This document shows positions 43,909 through 52,091 of a stretch of DNA of 52,091 bases, piece by piece. Each line of letters opens with the position of its first letter. Positions within the stretch are counted from its first letter, which is position 1. Location: assembly GCA_902489775.1 (NCBI GenBank), contig CABUBH010000010.1:1-52091 (forward strand). The letters run 5' to 3'. Made by a program: the position numbers and the translations under genes. Source of the stretch: an uncultured Collinsella sp. (GTDB taxonomy: Bacteria; Actinomycetota; Coriobacteriia; Coriobacteriales; Coriobacteriaceae). The notes beneath the pieces are model-generated. The model saw only the letters and a program-made list of their open reading frames with translations. It was not told where the DNA came from and did no database searches.

Positions 43909-44157
43909 ATGCATGACGTCGGAATGAACATGAGCCAGCTTGCCATGAGCGTCAAGCAGGTCGACGACACCATTGAGCTCGCTCACGAGTGGAGCCATCA
44001 GCTGCTGCATGCGACCGAGAACTTTGACATGGAGCGCATTGGCGCCAAGCTCGAGGCCGCCATGTCTGCGCTGCACGAGGCGCACGATGCGCTCGAGGGC
44101 TACGAGGAGGCCATCGAGGCAGATCACAACTCCGTCGGCTCTGTGAAACTGGTGTAA
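43909..44157 (+). CDS. Small His-rich helical protein upstream of nikR
   Basis: An 82-residue acidic protein, predicted all-helical, with seven His (MHDV, AHEWSHQLLHAT, LHEAHDA, ADHN), Met-rich near the start. No family is recognised. AAAAGGAG lies 7 nt before the ATG, so translation looks strong. Its stop is one base before the nikR start, and hyp genes follow on the same strand. The His and Met content and the company of nikR and hyp genes suggest a role in nickel handling, which is inference only. Another possibility is a small partner of NikR. Confidence 0.7.
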   Translation: MHDVGMNMSQLAMSVKQVDDTIELAHEWSHQLLHATENFDMERIGAKLEAAMSALHEAHDALEGYEEAIEADHNSVGSVKLV

Positions 44158-44158
44158 C

Positions 44159-44647
44159 GTGGCCGAGCACGAGCACGATTACGGTGCGGACGACGATGCG
44201 AGCTGCCGCTGCAGCGGCTCCAGCTCCGAGCTGGTCCGCTTTTCGGTCACCGCGCCCGACGACCTGCTGCGCCGCTTTGACGAGCAGATCGCGCGCCGCG
44301 GTGACGTGGCCAACCGTTCCGAGGCCGTACGCGATCTGATTCGCGCCTCGATCGCCAAGGAGCAGATGCGCACGCCCGACGAGCAGGTCATCGGTTCGCT
44401 CACCATGATCTATGACCACCATACCGGCGATCTGACGCGCCGTCTGGACGAGGTGCAGCACGACTACACCGACGAGATTGTCTCGACCATGCACGTGCAT
44501 CTGGACCACCACAACTGCCTGGAGATTCTGGCGCTCAAGGGTCGCGGCAAACGCGTCTACGAGCTGGCGGACCGGTTGCTGGGGCTGCGCGGCGTTAAGC
44601 ACGGCGAGCTCACCTGCGCCGCCACCAAGCAGAGCTTGGGGCTATAG
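44159..44647 (+). CDS. nikR: Nickel-responsive transcriptional regulator NikR
   Basis: A 162-residue ribbon-helix-helix regulator (VRFSVTAPDDLLRRFDEQIARRG, NRSEAVRDLIR) with a C-terminal ACT-like domain. The high-affinity nickel ligands are all present at the spacing of E. coli NikR: His101, His112, His114 and Cys120. With nickel bound it represses nickel uptake or related genes. An N-terminal extension of about 25 residues holds extra His and Cys (HEHDYG, CRC), which is unusual. The GTG start has no clear ribosome-binding site, so translation probably depends on coupling to the preceding small gene. Confidence 0.95.
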   Translation: MAEHEHDYGADDDASCRCSGSSSELVRFSVTAPDDLLRRFDEQIARRGDVANRSEAVRDLIRASIAKEQMRTPDEQVIGSLTMIYDHHTGDLTRRLDEVQHDYTDEIVSTMHVHLDHHNCLEILALKGRGKRVYELADRLLGLRGVKHGELTCAATKQSLGL

Positions 44648-44705
44648 CGGGATTTCCCGCAGCGCACCTGCCATAAAGGGACAGGTTTCGATGAAGGAGG
44701 GTCGC

Positions 44706-47171
44706 ATGCGGCATGTGCATATTCATGTGACGGGCATTGTGCAGGGCGTTGGCATGCGGCCGTTTGTGTATCGCGAGGCTATGGCGCATGGCATTTGCGG
44801 CTGGGTGCTCAACGCGGGCGATGGCGTGCACATCGAGGCGCATGCTTCGGTCGAGGCGCTCGACGGCTTTGTCGCCGCGCTGTCGAAGCACGCACCTGCC
44901 GCGGCCCGCGTTGAGCATGTCGCTGTCGCAGACCTGGAGCCCGACACTTGGGATGCCGACGATGAGCAGGCCTTTCGCATCGTAGCATCGCAGGATCAGA
45001 CCGCGCACACGACGCTCATCTCCCCCGATATCGCCACCTGTGACGACTGCCTGCGCGAACTGTTCGACCCCGCCGACCGACGCTATCACTACCCCTTTAT
45101 CAACTGCACCAACTGCGGGCCGCGCTTTACCATCATCCGGTCGCTGCCCTATGACCGAGCGGCCACGTCGATGGATTGCTTTCCCATGTGCCCCGAGTGC
45201 GCCGCAGAGTATGGCGACCCGCTTGACCGGCGCTTTCATGCGCAGCCCGATGCCTGCTTTGACTGCGGGCCACATATTACCTGGCGCGAGGCGGCGGGCG
45301 ACATGGAGCTCGAGGGCTCGGGGACGACGCCAGCCGTCGGCAGCACGCGCGAAACCAGCGATGCCATTATTGACCGCTGTGTCGAGTTGCTGGCCAGCGG
45401 CGGTATTGTCGCCATCAAGGGCCTGGGCGGATTCCACTTGGCATGCGACGCCTCCAACGAGCAGGCGGTAGCCGAGCTTCGCCGTCGCAAGCGCCGCAGC
45501 AACAAGCCGCTTGCCGTTATGGTGCGCAGCCTTGCCGATACTGAACGCCTGTGCCATGTCGATGATGCCGAGCGCGGCTTGCTAACCGGTAGCATCCGCC
45601 CCATCGTGCTGTTGCGCCGGCGTGCTGTTGGCGAGGGAGATTCCCCCGACGCCCCTACACTCGCGCCATCCGTCGCACACGATCTACCCGAGCTCGGTGT
45701 CATGCTCCCCTATACACCGCTTCAGCATCTGCTGCTCGCCGCGGCCGCGGCGCGCGGTATGCACGCACTCGTCATGACCAGTGGAAACCTGAGCGAGGAA
45801 CCTATCGAGACCGACGATGCCCTTGCGTGGGAACATCTTGTTGCCGCCGGCATCGCCGACGCGCTACTTGGCAACGACCGTGCGATTCTCTCGCGCTACG
45901 ACGACTCCGTGGTACGTGTGGTCGACGGCACCGTCATGCCCGTGCGTCGCGCACGCGGATATGCGCCGCAACCGTTGTCGTTGCCGGCGCTCAACGGCAC
46001 TGCACCCTGCGTGCTCGCCTGCGGGCCGCAGCAAAAAGCCACGATCGCACTCACGCGCGAGGACGCCGACGGCCATACGGCCTGTTTTGTGTCGCAGCAT
46101 ATCGGCGATGTCGAAAACGGCGCGACTTTCGATGCTTGGAGCGCCGCGCGCACGCGTCTGGAAAACCTCTTTGACCTGGCGCCTGCCGCCTTGGCATGCG
46201 ACATGCATCCCAGCTATCTGTCGAGCCAATGGGCGCGCAAGCAGGCACAGGAGCACAATCTGCCGCTTATCGAAGTCCAGCACCATCATGCGCACATCGC
46301 GAGCGTCATGGCAGAGGCGATTGCCGCAGGCCGGCTTGCGCCCGATGCGCGTGTCCTCGGCATCGTCTTCGACGGCACGGGCGCCGGCACCGATGGCACC
46401 ATATGGGGCGGCGAATTTCTTATCGCCCGTCTCGCCGATTTTGAGCGCGTCGCGCATCTGCGCGCCTGGGCGCTTCCCGGTGGCGCCGCATCCGTACACG
46501 ATGCCCGCCGCAACGCCTTTGCCCTGCTCAGCGAGCTCGACCTGCTCGAGCACCCGGGAGCCGTGGGGCTCTTGAGCAGTCTTGACGAGCAAACGCGCAG
46601 CATAACGGCAACGATGATCGAGCGCGGCATCAACAGTCCGCGCACCAGCAGCATGGGTCGCCTGTTTGATGCCGCAGCCGCGATTTTGGGCATTTGTGGC
46701 CAGGCAACCTACGAGGGTGAACCCGCTATCGAGCTCGAAGCCGCCGCCTGGCGCGCGCTCAACAGCGAAATCGCCCGTTTTCCCGACGACAACGCCGGCT
46801 ATTCCGCATCTGGCCCATCGTGGTTGGACGGCCCCTATGTTCTGGACCAGAAAGCACTCTTTGAGGCACTTTTGGAGGGAATTGAAGCCGGGGCGCCCGC
46901 CGACAGGCTCGCGCTCGGCTTCCATGTCGCCGTTGCACGCTCCTCGGCACGCATCGCCAGCGAAATATGCGCCCGAGAGGGCATCGACACCATCGCCCTC
47001 TCGGGCGGCGTGTTCATGAACCGACTTCTGCTCCAGCTCCTTACCCGCGAGCTCAAAAGCGCAGGCCTTACCGTACTTGTCCCCCACACCGTACCCGTCA
47101 ATGACGGCTGCATCGCCTACGGTCAGGCGGCGGTCGCAAGCGCTCGTCTTGCGCAGATTGCATCGCAGTAG
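44706..47171 (+). CDS. hypF: Hydrogenase maturation carbamoyltransferase HypF
   Basis: HypF makes a thiocarbamate on HypE from carbamoyl phosphate, the source of the cyanide ligands in [NiFe] hydrogenases. The 821-residue product shows an acylphosphatase domain (GIVQGVGMRPFVYREA) and paired zinc fingers (CDDCLRELFD to CTNCGPRFT, and CPECAAEY to CFDCGPHI). A YrdC-like domain (KRRSNKPLAVMVRSL) and a Kae1-like carbamoyltransferase domain (QHHHAHIASVMAE and FDGTGAGTDGTIWGGEF) complete it. ATG 44706 has AAGGAGG 7 nt upstream. It lies 58 bp after nikR in the same direction. Confidence 0.97.
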   Translation: MRHVHIHVTGIVQGVGMRPFVYREAMAHGICGWVLNAGDGVHIEAHASVEALDGFVAALSKHAPAAARVEHVAVADLEPDTWDADDEQAFRIVASQDQTAHTTLISPDIATCDDCLRELFDPADRRYHYPFINCTNCGPRFTIIRSLPYDRAATSMDCFPMCPECAAEYGDPLDRRFHAQPDACFDCGPHITWREAAGDMELEGSGTTPAVGSTRETSDAIIDRCVELLASGGIVAIKGLGGFHLACDASNEQAVAELRRRKRRSNKPLAVMVRSLADTERLCHVDDAERGLLTGSIRPIVLLRRRAVGEGDSPDAPTLAPSVAHDLPELGVMLPYTPLQHLLLAAAAARGMHALVMTSGNLSEEPIETDDALAWEHLVAAGIADALLGNDRAILSRYDDSVVRVVDGTVMPVRRARGYAPQPLSLPALNGTAPCVLACGPQQKATIALTREDADGHTACFVSQHIGDVENGATFDAWSAARTRLENLFDLAPAALACDMHPSYLSSQWARKQAQEHNLPLIEVQHHHAHIASVMAEAIAAGRLAPDARVLGIVFDGTGAGTDGTIWGGEFLIARLADFERVAHLRAWALPGGAASVHDARRNAFALLSELDLLEHPGAVGLLSSLDEQTRSITATMIERGINSPRTSSMGRLFDAAAAILGICGQATYEGEPAIELEAAAWRALNSEIARFPDDNAGYSASGPSWLDGPYVLDQKALFEALLEGIEAGAPADRLALGFHVAVARSSARIASEICAREGIDTIALSGGVFMNRLLLQLLTRELKSAGLTVLVPHTVPVNDGCIAYGQAAVASARLAQIASQ

Positions 47172-47305
47172 CTCGCCCTCACACGCCACTGTGCCCAGCC
47201 GTCTCACAGGCGTAACGTGTTTGCCCGCGAACCCCGCGAGCGCTACCATCAACTGATGGATTATTAAGCGCCCATCCAGCGCAAAGCGTCTAAAAGGGGA
47301 ACAAT

Positions 47306-47566
47306 ATGTGCCTTGCCGTTCCCGGCAAAGTAGTCAAACGCGACGACGACCTCAAGGCCACCGTCGACATGATGGGCATCGAGCGCCCCGTGTCGCTACG
47401 ACTCGTGCCGACGGCACAAGTTGGCGACTATATTCTCGTGCACGCCGGCTTTGGCATCCAGATCGTCGACGAGCAAGAAGCGCAGGAGACGCTCGACCTG
47501 GTTAACACCATGACCGAACTGGCCGAAGAAGACCAACTGGCCAGCAACCCGGCCGAGGCATACTAG
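47306..47566 (+). CDS. hypC: Hydrogenase maturation chaperone HypC
   Basis: An 86-residue HypC/HybG family chaperone beginning MCLAVPGKV, where Cys2 binds the iron centre. GDYILVHAGFGIQIVDEQEAQETL is typical. It carries the Fe(CN)2CO unit with HypD to the hydrogenase large subunit. AAAAGGGGA lies upstream of the start. The stop shares one base with the hypD start. Confidence 0.97.
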   Translation: MCLAVPGKVVKRDDDLKATVDMMGIERPVSLRLVPTAQVGDYILVHAGFGIQIVDEQEAQETLDLVNTMTELAEEDQLASNPAEAY

Positions 47567-48681
47567 TGGCGGCCGGACAGCCGGCTCGCTCCGGTATCGA
47601 CTTTTCGGCATTTCGCGATTCCAAGCTGGCCCGCGAGCTCATCGAACGCATCCATGAACTCGTCGGCGACCGCACCATCAACCTTATGGAAGTCTGCGGC
47701 ACGCACACCGTGAGCATCGGCCGCTATGGCTTTCGCTCCATTATGCCGGCCGGGCTCAAGCTGCTGAGCGGCCCGGGCTGCCCCGTCTGCGTTACCGCCA
47801 ACCGCGACATCGACCACGCAATCGCGCTCGCCAACATAGACGGCGCCATCATCACCACCTTTGGCGACATGATGCGCGTGCCCGGATCGTCCACCTCACT
47901 CGCTGCGCAAAAGGCGGCCGGGCGCGACATCCGCATCGTCTATTCCCCGCTCGACGCGCTCGACATCGCCGAGCAAAACCCCGATCGTCCGGTCATTTTT
48001 ATGGGTGTGGGCTTTGAGACCACGACGCCCACCATCGCTGCCGCCATCTTGGAGGCCGAGGCGCGCGGGCTTTTGAACTTCTCGGTCTATTGCGCCCACA
48101 AGACCACGCCGCCGGCGTTGCGCGCCATCGCCAACGATCCCGAGACCGCCATCGACGGCTTCATCCTGCCGGGCCACGTCGCTACCATCACGGGCTTGGC
48201 GCCCTTTAGGTTTTTGGTCGACGAATTCAGTACCCCGGGCGTGGTCACGGGATTTGAGCCGGTCGATATCCTGCAGGGCATCTGCATGCTGGTCCAGATG
48301 GTTGTCGAGGACAGGCCCGCAATCGACAACGCCTACCGCCGTGGCGTCAACGCAGACGGCAACCCCGTGGCGCGCCAGCTGGTCGAGCAGGTGTTTGAGC
48401 CATGCGACACCACGTGGCGCGGGCTGGGGCCGATTGCCAACTCGGGCCTTTCCATCCGCCCCGAGTTCTCGCGCTTTGATGCCCGCGCTCGCTTTGACGT
48501 GCCCGTTGAGGCAACGGTCGAGCCGCGTGGGTGCCGCTGCGGCGACGTGCTGCGCGGGGCCATTACGCCGAGCAGCTGCCCGCTGTTCGGCCACGCATGT
48601 ACGCCCGAGCACCCCGTCGGCCCGTGCATGGTGAGCTCCGAAGGCAGCTGCGCGGCGTACTACCGCTACCGCGACTATTAG
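47566..48681 (+). CDS. hypD: Hydrogenase maturation factor HypD
   Basis: A 371-residue iron-sulfur scaffold on which the Fe(CN)2CO group is built with HypC. Conserved elements are MEVCGTHTVSI, LLSGPGCPVCVT, MGVGFETTTPT and the C-terminal Cys cluster (GCRCGDVLRG, CPLFGHACTPEHPVGPCMVSSEGSCAAYYRY). The latter binds the [4Fe-4S] cluster. The GTG start overlaps the hypC stop by one base, so translation is coupled. Confidence 0.97.
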   Translation: MAAGQPARSGIDFSAFRDSKLARELIERIHELVGDRTINLMEVCGTHTVSIGRYGFRSIMPAGLKLLSGPGCPVCVTANRDIDHAIALANIDGAIITTFGDMMRVPGSSTSLAAQKAAGRDIRIVYSPLDALDIAEQNPDRPVIFMGVGFETTTPTIAAAILEAEARGLLNFSVYCAHKTTPPALRAIANDPETAIDGFILPGHVATITGLAPFRFLVDEFSTPGVVTGFEPVDILQGICMLVQMVVEDRPAIDNAYRRGVNADGNPVARQLVEQVFEPCDTTWRGLGPIANSGLSIRPEFSRFDARARFDVPVEATVEPRGCRCGDVLRGAITPSSCPLFGHACTPEHPVGPCMVSSEGSCAAYYRYRDY

Positions 48682-48894
48682 GTTCCGCCGTTCTAACGAA
48701 CGGCGGACCGGCCGACGCTGCGCACCATTCAGGCGAGCGATTTGCCTTTCATTCGTCGGCTGCGGGCAAAAGCCCAGCAGCCTCCTCTTTCAAGGCAACT
48801 CACTTCGTCTGAATGGCGCTCGCTGACTTTTACTTAACATCGATTCTGCCACACTCGGCTATTGCCGATTCCACCCACGATTGGAGTTTTCGAT

Positions 48895-49929
48895 ATGTCC
48901 CATAGCGTTACCGATAGCACTGTCCTGTTGGGCCACGGCTCCGGCGGCCAGATGATGAAGCGCATTATCGATGAGGTCTTTCTGGATGCCTTTGGATCGC
49001 CCGAGCTGCTTGCGGGCAACGATGCCGGTGTCGCCGCGCTGCCCGCAAGCGGGCGAATCGCCATGTCGACCGACAGCTTTGTGGTAACGCCGCAGTTCTT
49101 CCCCGGCGGCAATATCGGCCGCCTCGCCGTATGCGGAACCGTCAACGACGTCGCGACCTCGGGCGCTAACGTGCGTTACCTCTCATGCGGCTTTATCCTC
49201 GAAGAGGGCTATCCCATGGATAAGCTCCGCCAGATTGTGCAGACGATGGCCGAAACGGCGCGCGAGGCGGGCGTGTCCATAATCACCGGCGACACCAAGG
49301 TGGTCGAGCGTGGCGGTGCCGACGGCGTCTACATCAATACCGCCGGCGTAGGCGAAGTGCCCGTGGGCGTAGCGCTCAGCGGTGCAAACTGCCGGCCCGG
49401 CGACGCCATCCTGGTATCGGGTACACTAGGCGACCACGGCATCGCCATCATGAGCCAGCGCGAGGGCTTGGCGTTTTCGAGCAACATCGAAAGCGACGCT
49501 GCGCCGCTCAATCATCTGATTGCCGACGTGCTCGCCGCCGCCCCCGACACCCGTTGCTTCCGCGACCCCACGCGCGGCGGCCTGGCATCCACGCTCAACG
49601 AGTTTGCCCAGGCCAGCGGCGTTGCCATGGAGGTCGACGAGGATGCCGTGCCCGTGCGCCCCGACGTGCAGGCCGCCTGCGAGATGCTCGGTTACGACGT
49701 TCTGCAGGTGGCAAACGAGGGCAAGATGGTCGCCGTGGTGCCGGCTGAGCAGGCCGATGTCGCGCTGGCAGCCATGCGCGCCGCCCGCTACGGCGAGAAC
49801 GCCGCCATCATCGGTCGCGTGTTGCCGCTTGCCGAAAGCGCTCGACCCGCCGTGCGCGTACGCACCGGCTGGGGATCGACCCGCATCCTCGACATGCTCG
49901 TAGGAGAGCAGCTGCCGAGAATTTGCTAG
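48895..49929 (+). CDS. hypE: Hydrogenase maturation dehydratase HypE
   Basis: A 344-residue PurM-like ATPase that dehydrates the S-carbamoyl group on its own C-terminal cysteine to thiocyanate. It begins with LLGHGSGGQMMKRII and has the family segment NDAGVAALPASGRIAMSTDSFVV, and it ends PRIC with the acceptor Cys as last residue. ATG 48895 follows TTGGAG by 8 nt. It lies 213 bp after hypD; that gap holds a hairpin (CCGCCGTTC and GAACGGCGG, 48686-48707), so hypE may also have its own promoter. Confidence 0.97.
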   Translation: MSHSVTDSTVLLGHGSGGQMMKRIIDEVFLDAFGSPELLAGNDAGVAALPASGRIAMSTDSFVVTPQFFPGGNIGRLAVCGTVNDVATSGANVRYLSCGFILEEGYPMDKLRQIVQTMAETAREAGVSIITGDTKVVERGGADGVYINTAGVGEVPVGVALSGANCRPGDAILVSGTLGDHGIAIMSQREGLAFSSNIESDAAPLNHLIADVLAAAPDTRCFRDPTRGGLASTLNEFAQASGVAMEVDEDAVPVRPDVQAACEMLGYDVLQVANEGKMVAVVPAEQADVALAAMRAARYGENAAIIGRVLPLAESARPAVRVRTGWGSTRILDMLVGEQLPRIC

Positions 49930-50053
49930 GGCGGAATTGCACGGCTGGCGCGATGTGGCTCGATAACCCTAAAGATGTTCAGATTCCAAGCACGCCCAAC
50001 GCGGAAGCCCAGTATTATGGGGTGCGTTTTGAAACCCAATGACGGGAGCACCC

Positions 50054-50722
50054 ATGGCAGCAGCTTTTTACCATGTGATTTTTGATTTAGACGGCACCCT
50101 TCTCAACACGATTGAGGACCTGGCGGCCGCCGGCAACCACACCTGCGAGATGCACGGCTGGCCCACGTTTGCCGTGGACGAGTACCGCTACAAGGTGGGA
50201 AACGGCATGCTCAAGCTGGTTGAGCGCTTTATGCCCGCCGAGTACGCGGGCGACAGCCGTATGTTTGAGCAGACGCTTGCCGAGTTTAGAGCTTATTACG
50301 GCGAGCACAAGGAGGACCACACCGCCCCCTACGCCGGCACGATTGAGATGCTCGACCGTCTGCGCGCAGCAGGCGTTCAGCTTGCCGTGCTCACCAACAA
50401 GGATCATATTTCGGCGGCCCCGCTTATCGAGAAATACTTTGGCTCCGAGCGCTTTGCACTGGTGCAGGGCCGTGTCGATGCGTTTCCGCCTAAGCCCGAA
50501 GCACCCGTCACGCTACATGTGATGGAAGAGCTGGGTGCCGATCCGGCAACCACACTCTATGTGGGCGATTCGAATGTCGATATCCTGACCGGCCACAACG
50601 CCGGCCTTAAGAGCGCGGGCGTCAGTTGGGGCTTCCGCGGCCGCGCAGAGCTAGAGGCCGCCGGCGCCGACTACGTGGTGGACACCCAAGCAGAGCTCGC
50701 GGCGCTGGTGCTGGGCGAGTAA
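50054..50722 (+). CDS. HAD-family phosphatase, phosphoglycolate phosphatase-like
   Basis: A 222-residue HAD hydrolase. Motif I is FDLDGTLLNT, motif II is VLTNKD, Lys is in PPKPEAP, and motif IV is YVGDSNVDILTGHNAG. An alpha-helical cap (about 18-85) is of subfamily I. The best match in type is Gph/PgpP-like phosphoglycolate phosphatase, but HAD substrate prediction is unreliable. ATG 50054 is chosen because GGGAG lies 6 nt upstream; an earlier in-frame ATG at 50039 precedes that site. It probably stands apart from the hyp operon, with its own upstream region. Confidence 0.88.
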   Translation: MAAAFYHVIFDLDGTLLNTIEDLAAAGNHTCEMHGWPTFAVDEYRYKVGNGMLKLVERFMPAEYAGDSRMFEQTLAEFRAYYGEHKEDHTAPYAGTIEMLDRLRAAGVQLAVLTNKDHISAAPLIEKYFGSERFALVQGRVDAFPPKPEAPVTLHVMEELGADPATTLYVGDSNVDILTGHNAGLKSAGVSWGFRGRAELEAAGADYVVDTQAELAALVLGE

Positions 50723-50763
50723 CGAGCGACACTGCTTAACGCAGCTGCGGCAATTCTTCCGCG

Positions 50764-50935
50764 CGGAAAGCGCATCCCGTTTTGGAGCTCCGGAATGGGA
50801 TACGCTTTCCGTTTGAGGCACATCAGGGAAACCGCATCCCGTTTCAGAACAATATTCCGGGTCGCACTTTCCGCAACCCACCCCATCCGGAAAATGCGAC
50901 CCACTATTCGGCCAAAAACCGGGTCGCGGTTTCCC
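50764..50935. repeat. Triplet of 48-nt quasi-palindromes, copy 2
   Basis: Units at 50764-50811, 50826-50873 and 50888-50935 are each exactly 48 nt with a 62-bp period. Arms follow CGGAAAGCGCGACCC and its complement. It matches the triplet at 33925-34095. It lies just after the HAD phosphatase stop; 50723-51217 shows no gene. Confidence 0.85.
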
Positions 50936-50959
50936 AAGCACTCGATGCAACGCTGGCAC

Positions 50960-51006
50960 AAGGAGTGTCCCCAACTGCCGCCAGAAAAGGAACGTCCCCA
51001 AGTGCC
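50960..51006. repeat. Pair of 20-nt direct repeats, 27-bp period, copy 2
   Basis: AAGGAGTGTCCCCAACTGCC (50960-50979) and AAGGAACGTCCCCAAGTGCC (50987-51006) have the same 27-bp start-to-start spacing as the pair at 29197-29243. Confidence 0.75.
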
Positions 51007-51109
51007 GCCTTCGGCAGCGATGGCAACGCCACAGGTACAAGCGCCACTTTAAGCCAGCCAAGGGAACACCGTTGTTTTGGCAACGACAGACACTATGACC
51101 CAATCCGAG

Positions 51110-51217
51110 GGCACTAAAAAGATAGGAGCCCCCGCTCGTGACCGCGGGTCGGGGCTGCGACAATGATGTTGAAGTGCCATAGGCGCAGCCGCGCCGCAAC
51201 GAGGTTGGGAGGCTCCC
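51110..51217 (+). ncRNA. Possible bridge RNA region of the IS110 element
   Basis: IS110 elements carry a structured non-coding end next to the transposase gene that yields a bridge RNA pairing with donor and target DNA. Here the bases before the start contain nested stems: AGCCCC (51127-51132) with GGGGCT, and CCCGC with GCGGG inside. The element's left end has not been located. Confidence 0.25.
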
Positions 51218-52091
51218 ATGCCAAAGTATTCTACCGCGTTCGGGATGGACGTCCACCTGAGGTCGACCACCGTCTGCGCCCTCGACGCGGACACCGGCGA
51301 GGCCGTGACGAGGAGGTTCCCCGGCAACCCCTGGGGCGAGATCGCCGGGTGGATGGATGGGTTCCCCGGGCCGTCGCTCGCGGCCTACGAGAGCGGCTAC
51401 CTCGGCTTCGCCCCGCAAAGGGAGCTCGCCGGGCTCGGCGTCGAGTGCGTCGTCGCCGCGGTCTCGAAGATCCCCAGGTCGGCCGCCGACTCGGCCTCCA
51501 AGAACGACAGGAACGACGCCGCCAGGATGGCCAAGGCGATACTCGCCCACGACATCTCCCCCGTATGGGTCCCCTCCCCCGAGGTCGAAGGCATCAGGGA
51601 CCTCGCCGGCGCCTACGACGGGGCGACCGCGCGCCTGGCGACCGCCAAGCAGCGGCTGCTCGCCTTCCTCGCAAAGCGGGGGTTCGTCTACGGCGGCACC
51701 ACGCCCGCCGGCAACCCGAGGAAGTACTGGACCTACGACTTCCTGAGGTGGCTCGACAAGGTCAGGCCTGAGGACGATGGCGGGGTTCGGGCGCTCGCCG
51801 CCCTGAGGAACGAGGTCGAGGCCGCGGCGGAGGCCCGGGCGGACCTGCTCTCCGAGTACAGGGCGGCCGTGGATGCCAGCCCGATCGCCGCGGAGGTGGC
51901 CGCCCTCCAGTCGATCAAGGGCTGCGCCTTCGCGCTGGCCGCGGCCTTCTCGGCCGAGGTCGGCGACTTCACGAGGTTCCGTTCCGGAAGGCAGGTCACG
52001 GCCTATTTCGGCCTCGCGCCGAGTCAGAGGTCGAGTGGCGACTCCGTGCGGCTCGGAGGCATCAGCGGTGCGGGCAACGCGCTCGTGAGGA
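51218..52091 (+). CDS. IS110-family DEDD transposase (5' part, runs off the window)
   Basis: The frame from ATG 51218 stays open to the last base, giving 291 residues of an incomplete protein. The RuvC-like DEDD residues are Asp11 (GMDVHLRST), Glu58 (AAYESG), Asp97 and Asp100 (KNDRNDAARMAKAI). A coiled middle region leads to the Transposase_20 domain, IKGCAFALAAAFSAEVGDF and YFGLAPSQRSSGDSVRLGGISGAGN, which holds the candidate catalytic serine. GGGAGG lies just upstream. It integrates DNA through a bridge RNA in well-studied relatives. The rest of the gene and the right end lie beyond the window. Confidence 0.92.
   Translation, partial: MPKYSTAFGMDVHLRSTTVCALDADTGEAVTRRFPGNPWGEIAGWMDGFPGPSLAAYESGYLGFAPQRELAGLGVECVVAAVSKIPRSAADSASKNDRNDAARMAKAILAHDISPVWVPSPEVEGIRDLAGAYDGATARLATAKQRLLAFLAKRGFVYGGTTPAGNPRKYWTYDFLRWLDKVRPEDDGGVRALAALRNEVEAAAEARADLLSEYRAAVDASPIAAEVAALQSIKGCAFALAAAFSAEVGDFTRFRSGRQVTAYFGLAPSQRSSGDSVRLGGISGAGNALVR

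Noticed and set aside
48682..48894. A small gene between hypD and hypE
   Set aside because: Short frames there have no ribosome-binding site. The stretch holds a GC hairpin and a loose inverted repeat around CCATTCAG.

Overview
This window looks like chromosomal DNA of a strictly anaerobic, high-GC gut actinobacterium of the class Coriobacteriia, most probably Collinsella or a close relative. This is an inference from gene content, not a database match. Actinobacterial features are an fhaA-fhaB-phosphatase-SEDS/PBP-PASTA kinase cluster and a dnaK-grpE-dnaJ-hspR operon. Features of fermentative gut bacteria are a mannose-family PTS, [NiFe]-hydrogenase maturation genes, a 2[4Fe-4S] ferredoxin, a 3H-domain NAD repressor and a large iron-sulfur flavin oxidoreductase.

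Layout. 1-9.3 kb (+): a cell-wall/division signalling operon. It holds the end of a Ser/Thr kinase with a polytopic tail, two FHA proteins, a PP2C phosphatase, a FtsW/RodA-class B PBP fusion and a PASTA kinase, closed by a strong terminator. 9.4-13 kb (-): tRNA-Arg(CCT) and a mannose PTS operon (IIAB, IIC, IID, DUF956). 13.2-18.5 kb: hypA, a 925-residue Fe-S/flavin oxidoreductase, a divergent TetR regulator with twin operators between them, and a polytopic membrane protein. 18.7-22 kb: a membrane-anchored protein of unknown function, a DUF4143-type ATPase and a 64-residue protein. 22-34 kb: heat-shock genes (clpB and the dnaK operon) that share a 25-bp promoter-region box, an aconitase-superfamily hydratase, and a secreted or anchored protein flanked by duplicated palindrome arrays. 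34-38.7 kb: ferredoxin and the nadA-nadB-nadC-niaR operon, with a 19-bp perfect inverted repeat over its promoter. 38.8-43.2 kb: a LytTR/GHKL two-component pair, a degenerate uracil-DNA-glycosylase-like protein and an IS200/IS605 element. 43.3-50.7 kb (+): thioredoxin, a His-rich small protein, nikR, hypF, hypC, hypD, hypE and a HAD phosphatase. 50.7 kb to the end: palindrome arrays and the start of an IS110-family element.

The most unusual content is intergenic. At least four families of short repeats recur at separate loci. One is a 48-nt quasi-palindrome in triplets with a 61-62 bp period. One is a 57-nt quasi-palindrome with an 80-81 bp period, followed by a 15-bp-stem hairpin. One is a pair of 20-nt direct repeats with a 27-bp period. 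One is a hairpin with ~22-bp arms placed just after stop codons. In all of the palindromic families the arms are conserved and the loops vary. Their function is unknown and they are the best candidates for something undescribed here.
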